This document shows positions 30,581 through 36,781 of a DNA stretch of 36,781 nt, piece after piece (the stretch's first letter is position 1; every line of letters begins with the position of its first letter). This stretch comes from Acidobacteriota bacterium (GTDB lineage: Bacteria > Acidobacteriota > Vicinamibacteria > Vicinamibacterales > SCN-69-37), in assembly GCA_024640135.1 (NCBI GenBank), contig JAHEFO010000006.1:1-36781 (forward strand). Reading direction: 5' to 3'. The notes below the pieces were generated by a model. It was not told the origin of the DNA. It searched no databases and worked only from the letters and a program-made list of their open reading frames with translations. The position numbers and the translations under genes are program-made.

Positions 30581-31948
30581 CTATTTGGCTGAAATCCTGC
30601 TCAATTCCACCTCGAGGCCACCTGGTTCCGCCCGCCGGAAATTCAACTGAAGTCCGAACCGATGGCACACCTCATGAACGACGGCCAGGCTGAGACCGAT
30701 GTCACCACGCAGCCCGGCGCCCCGCCCCTCGTCACCGCGGAATCGGCGTACCGCGTTGAGTTCGCGCAGTTCGGCATCACTGAGGTCAGGCCCTGTATCG
30801 GCGACGCGAAGTGTCCACGCGCCACTGTCCGGTCGATGCACGTCGAGGGTGACCCGGCCGCCACTTGTCACGCGGAGCAAGGCGTTGGACAGCAGGTTGC
30901 GCACAGCCTGCGTCAGGAATGCGGGATCGCCCTTGAGTTCAATCCCCGGGTCGAGCCGCTTCACATCAAGCTGCACACCCTTGCGACGCATGGCTGGGTC
31001 GAACTCGCGCGCCGCGACCGACGCGGCCGCTGCGGCATCCACCACGTCCTCCACACGGTCGTGCGTGTCCCGGAAGCGTGCGCCCGTCACCAGATTGCTC
31101 AGATGCAGCGCCAGTTCGGTGACTTGTTCAATGTCACCAGACGCCAGGGCTTCACGCAGTGGTTCATCCGCTTCGGACGACACGTACCGGACAAAACGCC
31201 TGAGGTCCGCCTCGCGATCGCTCACGTCAGTTTGCAGGCGGCGAATATCAACGGTGGCTTCGTTGAAGGCAAACCCGAGGCTGCTGAGCTCATCCCGGCC
31301 CCTCACCGCAGCCGGTTCCCGGTATTCGGTCCGAGCCGACGCCCTCATCAGGCCTCCCACTCTGCGAATGCGGCGATCGAGTGGATACACCACAATCATG
31401 ATCACCACGAATGCGCCGGCCGCCAGCATCCCGAACATGCGTGCGCGTTCTGCCAACTGCCCGGGGAGCGGATGCATCCGGAAGAGCAGCGCGACACACG
31501 GACCACTCCATCCCGTCGCAAACACCGTCTGGACGCCCGTGCCTTCAGGCGTCTCGAACGGCGCGGTCGCCGAAAGGGCGCCACCGCGCAGTGCCGCCCG
31601 CATCTGCTGCGGCAACCGGGGCGCTGCGGTGCTCTGGCCGATGTATTCGACGTCGTACGCGAAGAACTCCACCGGCCTGGGTTTGGTGTCGGGCCTGGGC
31701 GCCAGCACATCGGCATCGGGCTGGGCCAGCAACGCGGCACTGGGCGCCCCCTCACGCGGTCCCGCCAGAAACCAGTTCGGATTGGCTTCGCACCGTTCCC
31801 GGGTCAGATCCGTCGAGAATGACGCGGCGATCCGCTCGATCGTCAAGACCCGTTCGTGGGCCCGCATGCGCTCGATGGCGCACGAGGACACCGACGCAAA
31901 TGCGATTGCCAACAGCAGACTGAGAATGAGAAGACGACGAATAAGCAT
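30581..31948 (-). CDS. Membrane histidine-kinase-like protein without the usual H-box His
   Basis: A 455-residue protein with membrane helices at about 5-22 and 172-190, a periplasmic sensor of about 150 residues between them, and a HAMP-like linker (190-245). In the dimerisation helix, where FVADVSHELRTPL is expected, the sequence is FVRYVSSEADEPL: Ser258 replaces the phospho-His. The ATPase domain retains the N-box (VRNLLSNALLRV) and DTGPDLS, but the G2 loop is GDIGLSLAV. It may therefore be a pseudokinase or an allosteric partner of another kinase. No response-regulator gene is beside it. HAMP and HATPase calls are by pattern. Confidence 0.8.
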   Translation of the reverse strand: MLIRRLLILSLLLAIAFASVSSCAIERMRAHERVLTIERIAASFSTDLTRERCEANPNWFLAGPREGAPSAALLAQPDADVLAPRPDTKPRPVEFFAYDVEYIGQSTAAPRLPQQMRAALRGGALSATAPFETPEGTGVQTVFATGWSGPCVALLFRMHPLPGQLAERARMFGMLAAGAFVVIMIVVYPLDRRIRRVGGLMRASARTEYREPAAVRGRDELSSLGFAFNEATVDIRRLQTDVSDREADLRRFVRYVSSEADEPLREALASGDIEQVTELALHLSNLVTGARFRDTHDRVEDVVDAAAAASVAAREFDPAMRRKGVQLDVKRLDPGIELKGDPAFLTQAVRNLLSNALLRVTSGGRVTLDVHRPDSGAWTLRVADTGPDLSDAELRELNAVRRFRGDEGRGAGLRGDIGLSLAVVHEVCHRFGLQLNFRRAEPGGLEVELSRISAK

Positions 31949-31954
31949 AAAGAC

Positions 31955-32575
31955 CTATTCCAGTTCCAGACTGCGCCAGACATACCAGCAGGCAATCGAT
32001 CGATACGGCTTCCACGGCAGGGCCGCACGTTCCATGGTCCGCTCCGCGGGCCGGCGTTTCATGCCCAGCACGCGTTGCATTCCCTTCACGATTCCAAGAT
32101 CACCCGTGGGCAACACATCCGGACGACGCAGGCAGAAGATCAGAAACATCTGGGCGGACCACACGCCGAAGCCTTTGACCGTCACGATCTCGGCGATCAC
32201 CTCATCGTCGGACTTCCGGCGAAGTGATGACAAGTCCAGCCGGCCATCGGCCACACGTTCGGCCAGGTCACGAAGGTACGTGACCTTCTGGCCGCTCAGG
32301 CCGGCCGCGCGAAGGTCGGCGGGACTGACCCGCAACAGGTGTGGCGCCGTCAGCGCCGGCATCAGCTGCAGCACACGAGCGTGGATCGTGTCCGCGGCCC
32401 GGGTGGAGAGTTGCTGCGACACCAGCGCGCGGACCAGGGCGGCCAGAGGATCCCGAGGCGCGAAATCCGGCCGCGCCCGGCCGACGCGCTTAATCACGTC
32501 CGCCAGCCGGGGATCGGCTGCCAGAAGGGCGCGGCGGCCCCGGTCAAACGCCGCAAGGGAATTGATCGAGGTCAC
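31955..32575 (-). CDS. DNA-3-methyladenine glycosylase II type (HhH-GPD)
   Basis: A 206-residue base-excision repair enzyme of the AlkA class. The helix-hairpin-helix is seen in LRAAGLSGQKVTYLRDLA and VTVKGFGVWSAQMFLIF; the catalytic Asp is in LPTGDLGIVKG. LVRALVSQQLSTRAADTIH is the usual first helix pair. It lacks the N-terminal TBP-like domain of E. coli AlkA, so it belongs to the shorter form common in bacteria. It removes alkylated purines from DNA. It starts 14 bp after the gltX stop and ends 6 bp before the kinase-like gene, in one direction. Confidence 0.92.
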   Translation of the reverse strand: MTSINSLAAFDRGRRALLAADPRLADVIKRVGRARPDFAPRDPLAALVRALVSQQLSTRAADTIHARVLQLMPALTAPHLLRVSPADLRAAGLSGQKVTYLRDLAERVADGRLDLSSLRRKSDDEVIAEIVTVKGFGVWSAQMFLIFCLRRPDVLPTGDLGIVKGMQRVLGMKRRPAERTMERAALPWKPYRSIACWYVWRSLELE

Positions 32576-32589
32576 GGTTATTGAGTGGT

Positions 32590-34035
32590 TTACGACGAGT
32601 GCGTTCGCAGTCTTTCAATGACGCGGCCTCGTCCGACAAGCTCCAGCACCTCAAACAAGCCCGGGCTGACGGCCTGACCGACCACGGCCACCCGGGTCGC
32701 GTGAATCAAAACCCCGGGCTTGATTCCGCGCGCGTCCGCCAGCGCACGCAAGGCCGCCTCGGTCGGCGCGGGTTCAAGTGTCGGCAGCGCCTGAAGCACC
32801 TCGCGCCAGGCGGCCAGGTGATCGGCCACACCGTCACCCTTCAGGTGCTTGATGACGGCCGCCTCGTCGTACACCACTTCGTCAGACACGAACGGCGCGA
32901 GCGCGGGCACAAGTTGACCGAGCTTTCTGGCGCGCGGCTTGAGAAGGTCGATGACGCGGGCTATCCAGCCCGCTTCGGTCGTCAGAAACGTGTCGCGCCA
33001 GAGGCCGGCGGCGGTCAGGGCTGGCCGCAGACGCCTGAGGATTTCCTCCGACGGAAGCCGCATGAGGTGTTGCTGGTTGAACCAATCGAGTTTCTCGGCG
33101 TTGAAGACGGCATTGCCGCCGCTGATGCCGGCCAGCGTAAACCGCTCAACTAGTTCGTCGCGCGAGAAGACTTCCTGATTGCCGCCAGGCGACCAGCCGA
33201 GCAACGCCAGGAAGTTGATCATCGCTTCAGGCAGGTAGTCCTGGGTTTCGTACTCACCCACAGACGTGGCGCCGTGACGCTTGCTCAAACGCTTCTTGTC
33301 CGGGCCCAGGATGAGCGGCACGTGGGCGAACTCAGGAACCGGCGCCCCCAGCGCTTCGTACAACAGCACCTGCTTGGGGGTGTTCGAGATGTGGTCGTCG
33401 CCCCTCACGACCTGCGTGATTTCCATCTCGACGTCGTCAACCACCACGGAGAGGTGATAGGTCGGATGGCCGTCGGAGCGGATGATCACGAAGTCTTCGA
33501 TGTGTTCGCGCGCGAACTCGATGTGGCCGCGCACCAGATCCGTGAACGTGGTGATGCCGGGTGGCACGAGGAAACGAACCGCACGGGCCTGACCATCGGC
33601 TTCGCGGCGCGCGACATCTTCAGGTGAGAGCGCGTGGCAGGTGCGGTCGTACGTCCAGGCCGAACCCGCGGCCTGGGCGGCTTCCCGTTTCGCCGCCAGA
33701 TCGTCCGGTCGGCAATAGCAGTAGTACGCCGCGCCTGCTTCGACCAGGTGGCTCGCTGCCGCGCGGTATGTGTCGAGACGCTCGGTCTGGAAGTACGGCG
33801 CGTGGGGTCCGCCCACTCCCGGGCCCTCATCCCACGACAACCCGAGCCACGTCAGGCTGCTCAGAATGCCGGTGACCATGTCGTCCGACGACCGTTCGAC
33901 GTCCGTGTCTTCAATTCGAAGAACAAACGTCCCGCCGTGGCGCCGCGCGTAGAGCCAGTTGAAGAGCGCCGTACGGGCGCCCCCGACGTGCAGGAAACCC
34001 GTCGGCGACGGAGCAAAGCGAACTCGGGGACGCAT
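32590..34035 (-). CDS. gltX: Glutamyl-tRNA synthetase
   Basis: A class I aminoacyl-tRNA synthetase that charges tRNA-Glu. The start at 34033-34035 gives 481 residues and the normal opening RPRVRFAPSPTG; an ATG 17 codons earlier adds unusual residues. The HIGH-type motif is SPTGFLHVGGARTALFNWLY and the KMSKS-type motif KKRLSKRHGATS. The Rossmann core, the connective insert and the all-helical anticodon-binding domain (RLRPALTAAGLW to the end) are all present at expected length. Whether it also charges tRNA-Gln is not decided by these motifs. Confidence 0.96.
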   Translation of the reverse strand: MRPRVRFAPSPTGFLHVGGARTALFNWLYARRHGGTFVLRIEDTDVERSSDDMVTGILSSLTWLGLSWDEGPGVGGPHAPYFQTERLDTYRAAASHLVEAGAAYYCYCRPDDLAAKREAAQAAGSAWTYDRTCHALSPEDVARREADGQARAVRFLVPPGITTFTDLVRGHIEFAREHIEDFVIIRSDGHPTYHLSVVVDDVEMEITQVVRGDDHISNTPKQVLLYEALGAPVPEFAHVPLILGPDKKRLSKRHGATSVGEYETQDYLPEAMINFLALLGWSPGGNQEVFSRDELVERFTLAGISGGNAVFNAEKLDWFNQQHLMRLPSEEILRRLRPALTAAGLWRDTFLTTEAGWIARVIDLLKPRARKLGQLVPALAPFVSDEVVYDEAAVIKHLKGDGVADHLAAWREVLQALPTLEPAPTEAALRALADARGIKPGVLIHATRVAVVGQAVSPGLFEVLELVGRGRVIERLRTHSS

Positions 34036-34085
34036 TGCCAGAGATTCTGTCACGTCAGGCGTCGCGCGGCGCGAGTGGCCCGTCA

Positions 34086-34910
34086 CTAGTTGGCGGACTT
34101 GGTGGCCCTCACAAACGCGCTGCCGAACGCGCCGTCAACCGTGGGTCCGATGGCATCGGCGTCCAAACCCGCGTCGTTCAGGAATTGCCGGGCGTCGGCC
34201 GCACGATATTCCCGGACGATTTCGATGTCGACCTGTTCGAATCCCGCCTGTGTCAGTTTGTCGCGAAAGTCGTCCCGGTAGAGTGCGCCGGCCACACAGC
34301 CGACCCACAGCTCGAGGCTGCGCCGGATCTCGGCGGGCACGTCGCGGCGGAGGCTCACCACGTCGGAGACGGCAAACCGTCCGCCGGGCCTGAGAACCCG
34401 GAATGCTTCCGCCAGGACCTTGTCCTTGTCGGCCGAAAGGTTGATCACGCAGTTGGAAATGATCACATCAACCGAATTGTCCGGCAGGGGAATCGCCTCG
34501 ATGTTCCCCTTCAGGAACTCGACGTTCTCGACGCCAGCTTTGCGCTGGTTCTCACGGGCGAGGGCCAGCATGTCGTCGGTCATGTCGAGCCCATAGGCCT
34601 TGCCGGTGGGCCCAACGCGCCGGGCTGAGAGCAGCACGTCAATCCCTCCGCCGGAGCCGAGGTCCAGAACAACCTCACCCTCATGGAGGGTGGCCAGGGC
34701 TGTGGGATTGCCGCAGCCCAGCGATGCCACGACGGCATCGGCGGGCAGGCCCGCAATTTGAGCGGCGTCATAGAGGTCGCTGCTGATAGGGTCGCCGCAC
34801 CCGCATTCGTTGGGTCCGCAGCAACTCGCTTTGCTGCCAGCGGTCACGGTGCGCGCAATCTTCCCGTAGCGGGCTTCGACGGAGGAGTGGATGTCTGTGG
34901 GTTGGGACAT
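34086..34910 (-). CDS. arsM: Arsenite S-adenosylmethionine methyltransferase
   Basis: I take the ATG at 34910 (after GAGATG) for 274 residues; the ATG at 34916 is also possible. The opening YGKIARTV and the Cys-rich [13 protein letters not shown], with [11 protein letters not shown], are the marks of ArsM. The SAM site is [15 protein letters not shown] (about 80), with [18 protein letters not shown] and [16 protein letters not shown] further on. The conserved Cys of NCVINLS and WVGCVAGAL probably binds As(III). It turns arsenite into methylated forms. It is divergent from an arsR gene with a shared operator-like dyad between them. Confidence 0.95.
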   Translation of the reverse strand: MSQPTDIHSSVEARYGKIARTVTAGSKASCCGPNECGCGDPISSDLYDAAQIAGLPADAVVASLGCGNPTALATLHEGEVVLDLGSGGGIDVLLSARRVGPTGKAYGLDMTDDMLALARENQRKAGVENVEFLKGNIEAIPLPDNSVDVIISNCVINLSADKDKVLAEAFRVLRPGGRFAVSDVVSLRRDVPAEIRRSLELWVGCVAGALYRDDFRDKLTQAGFEQVDIEIVREYRAADARQFLNDAGLDADAIGPTVDGAFGSAFVRATKSAN

Positions 34911-34920
34911 GGGCATCTCG

Positions 34921-34946
34921 AATCTGGAATCTGGAATCTGGAATTG
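34921..34946. repeat. Short 7-bp tandem repeat (AATCTGG)
   Basis: AATCTGG is repeated three times in tandem, with a fourth imperfect unit, just upstream of the arsM start, and once again at about 34972. Its length could vary by slippage. Confidence 0.7.
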
Positions 34947-35027
34947 GTAATCGAGATCGATAATCTGGAAACGGGTCATCGAAATCGGGGAATCGGGGAA
35001 TTGGGCTCCTTGAAACATGTGCTTAGG

Positions 35028-35054
35028 CGAATATAGGCGGTCGTGGTATATTCG
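35028..35054. promoter_or_regulatory. ArsR operator in the arsM-arsR gap
   Basis: CGAATATA (35028-35035) and TATATTCG (35047-35054) form perfect 8-base arms across 11 bases, 11 bp upstream of the arsR start. The ATA/TAT-rich dyad is typical of ArsR-type sites and could control both divergent genes. Confidence 0.75.
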
Positions 35055-35065
35055 TCAAGCCAAAT

Positions 35066-35452
35066 ATGAAGACCTCCGAATTGCCGGCGCTGGAGCAGTT
35101 GTTCCGCGCACTGTCGGACGACACCCGGCTGAGAATCCTGGGCCTGCTGGCCTCCGGCGAAGTGTGTGTCTGCAACATCCACGGGGCGTTGGACCTGCCG
35201 CAGCCTACGGTGTCCCGGCATCTGGCCTACCTTCGCAAGTCCGGACTGGCGGCCGCGCGCCGCGACGGGCTCTGGATGCACTATTCGCTGCAGATGCCGT
35301 CCGATCCTGGTGCGGCAAAGGTCCTCAGGGCCGCGCTCGAGGCGATTGGATCCGTGTCATCGGCCGACGCCGACCGGAAGAAGCTCAGCGGCCTGGTCTC
35401 CATTCCGCTCAAAGTCCTCAGCGCCGCCGCCAACAACTGTTGCAAGCCCTGA
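35066..35452 (+). CDS. arsR: ArsR/SmtB-family arsenic-responsive repressor
   Basis: A 128-residue winged-helix repressor. FRALSDDTRLRILGLLASGE is the family start; GEVCVCNIHGAL contains the CVC pair that binds As(III) in ArsR; LPQPTVSRHLAYLRKSGLA is the recognition helix. A second Cys pair closes the protein (NNCCKP), which could supply a further ligand. There is no visible ribosome site before the ATG at 35066, so a leaderless message is possible. It is divergent from arsM and likely controls it through the dyad at 35028. Confidence 0.93.
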   Translation: MKTSELPALEQLFRALSDDTRLRILGLLASGEVCVCNIHGALDLPQPTVSRHLAYLRKSGLAAARRDGLWMHYSLQMPSDPGAAKVLRAALEAIGSVSSADADRKKLSGLVSIPLKVLSAAANNCCKP

Positions 35453-35494
35453 TCGGGCGCGAGTACGGTATTCTTGTCTTTCGTTCGACCCCGC

Positions 35495-35588
35495 GGTGAG
35501 GTGGCTGAGTGGCCGAAAGCGGCGGTTTGCTAAACCGTTGTACGGGCTTAAACCTGTACCCAGGGTTCGAATCCCTGCCTCACCGCCA
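35495..35588 (+). tRNA. tRNA-Ser (anticodon GCT)
   Basis: A 94-base gene with an acceptor stem GGTGAGG/CCTCACC, encoded CCA, an anticodon arm CGGTT-TGCTA-AACCG giving GCT, and a long variable arm TGTACGGGCTTAAACCTGTAC typical of Ser. The T loop is TTCGAAT. Confidence 0.95.
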
Positions 35589-35913
35589 GTTTTTCGTCGT
35601 TTTCCCTAACCTTTTTTCAACTTCTCGGTTGGCACCGGTGGCCGTTGCCAACATGTTGCCACGCGTTCATTAAGCTCACGGCGAGAACTCGTGAAATTCG
35701 GCCTGAATCTGAAGGCCGCTCAGCCGCGTCGCGGGCCTATCCCTGCGTAATTGCAATAATTGCTGAGGATTTTCGATGGAGGCAGGGCTAGGTTCCCTGC
35801 GCATTCCGCCGACGAATTCGCGATGGTGGCGGGTGACGTCTGGGGTCGCACGCCTCGGCGACCGCGGTCGTACGACGATAGGATCGTCTCCTCGCGTGGC
35901 GCGCCAAGTTCCA
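35589..35913. other. Region between tRNA-Ser and the primase-like gene
   Basis: No supported gene. A T-rich run (35589-35623) follows the tRNA and may end its transcript. A change in composition after it suggests the left edge of an inserted defence region, but no integrase is seen in the window. Confidence 0.4.
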
Positions 35914-36781
35914 ATGGAGACGATGCGGCTTCTCGTCGATCAATACGCCTCTGCAGAGGCGAAGATCGCCTTGTTCCGTTCGCTGTTCCGTGGTCGCGAC
36001 GACGTCTACCCCCGTCGATTTGAGAGCCGCAAGACCGGCAAATCAGGATACGCGCCGGCCTGTTCGAACGAATGGGTCCGCGGGGTCTGCGAGAAGCCGC
36101 GGTCAAATGTGCGGAATGCCCCAGCCGGCGGTTCATCTCCGTCAATGAAACCGTCATTCGATGGCACTTGTCCGGCCACGACGACGCCGGACAGCCGTTT
36201 GTCGCGGGCGTGTATCCGATGCTGCTCGATGAAACGTGCTTCGTCCTTGCTGTCGACTTTGATAAGGACGGATGGGCTGACGATGCCCGAGTATTCCTGG
36301 ACACGTGCGATCGCCTGAACGTTGTGGCGGCTCTCGAACGATCCCGATCAGGTCGAGGCGGACATGTCTGGATCTTCTTCGAGGACGCCATTCCCGCCGT
36401 CCTCGCCCGTCGCCTCGCCGCGTACGTCCTGACCGAAGCGATGGACGCGCGTCTCGACATCGGTTTCCACTCGTACGATCGGTTCTTCCCGAGCCAGGAC
36501 ACGCTGCCGCATGGCGGTTTTGGGAACCTGATTGCCCTCCCGCTGCAGAAGCGAGCACGTGAGCAAGGCAACAGTATGTTCGTCGATGACCACCTTGTTC
36601 CATATTCAGATCAGTGGGCATTTCTCTCTTCGATTCGCAGGCTGACTCGCGCACACGTTGAAGGAATTGTCGCGGAGGGTGAGCGCCGCGGCCATATCGT
36701 GGGCGTTCGGCTTCCAAGCGTCGACGGAAACAGGACGATCGCCATTGGTCCTGACGGAGCGGCAGGAGCACCTGGAGTGGC
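35914..36781 (+). pseudogene. TOTE-conflict-type primase, one-base frameshift, cut by window edge
   Basis: The frame from ATG 35914 reads AKIALFRSLFRGRDDVYPRRFE and GYAPACSNEWVRGVCEKPR, the start of the archaeo-eukaryotic-type primase of TOTE conflict systems. At about 36100-36102 homology moves to the next frame (VKCAECPSRRF), which stays open to the window end and carries WHLSGHDDAG, YPMLLDETCFVLAVDFD (acidic catalytic strand), ALERSRSGRGGHVWIFF, SYDRFFPSQDTLPHGGFGN and LIALPLQKR. One base appears to be missing. This may be a real mutation or a sequence error. TOTE systems normally continue with a helicase and a nuclease; those would lie outside the window. Confidence 0.82.

Noticed and set aside
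30699-32621. 640-codon plus-strand frame
   Set aside because: Antisense shadow of the kinase-like and AlkA genes; Ser/Arg-rich, no domain.
36091-36110. Programmed frameshift in the primase gene
   Set aside because: No slippery heptamer or following pseudoknot is seen, and the family is not known to use one; deletion or sequence error is simpler.
1-36781. CRISPR array, rRNA or phage structural genes
   Set aside because: Looked for regular 25-40 bp repeats, conserved rRNA segments and capsid/terminase motifs; none found.

Overview
The window looks like a chromosomal piece of a GC-rich Acidobacteriota-type bacterium. This is inferred from a PadR regulator followed by an ADOP/MacB-FtsX permease, two proteins of the Acidobacterial VWFA-related type, and a GAF-SpoIIE phosphatase; no rRNA or universal marker is present to settle it. 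There is no CRISPR array.

Layout. (1) 1-2.9 kb, chromosome, all minus strand: the start of an ADOP-type permease, its PadR repressor with an AT-rich dyad, a GAF-SpoIIE/PP2C phosphatase, and a response regulator that has lost its N-terminus. (2) 2.88-26.37 kb: an integrative element of about 23.5 kb in the 3' part of a tRNA-Gln(CTG) gene, bounded by 79-bp direct repeats (76/79 identical). An excisionase-like HTH protein and a tyrosine integrase lie at its right end. (3) 26.4-35.5 kb, chromosome: a PIN toxin with an unknown partner, a GMC oxidoreductase, a DUF2157 membrane protein, a kinase-like protein without the usual phosphoacceptor His, an AlkA-type glycosylase, gltX, and a divergent arsM/arsR pair. 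(4) 35.5 kb to the end: tRNA-Ser(GCT), then a TOTE-conflict-type primase gene with an apparent one-base frameshift.

The cargo of the element is the main interest. Four times a Sec-exported, very Cys-rich protein (7, 8, 22 or 30 Cys) stands beside a membrane-anchored thioredoxin-fold protein (three DsbA-like, one TlpA-like). Around these pairs are two VWFA-like proteins without a normal MIDAS, a metzincin-type lipoprotein, a repeat-type secreted protein, an ABC transporter with a degenerate ATPase, and a MacB-type permease. In the middle sit a soluble histidine kinase and an NtrC-type sigma-54 activator. Good GG-N10-GC (-24/-12) promoters precede four of the cargo operons and a weaker one precedes the ABC genes; two of them share a long upstream block with a GGACC/GGTCC dyad, and a third has a related half. 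I read this as one sigma-54-controlled regulon that makes, disulfide-folds and exports Cys-rich proteins. What those proteins do (toxin, signal, adhesin) cannot be told from sequence.

The element also carries defence/addiction-type genes that do not match the regulon: a Fic protein with an AbiEi-like N-terminus behind three iterons of exact 24-bp period, and a DUF433/DUF5615 pair placed between the integrase and a duplicated copy of the integrase 3' end.
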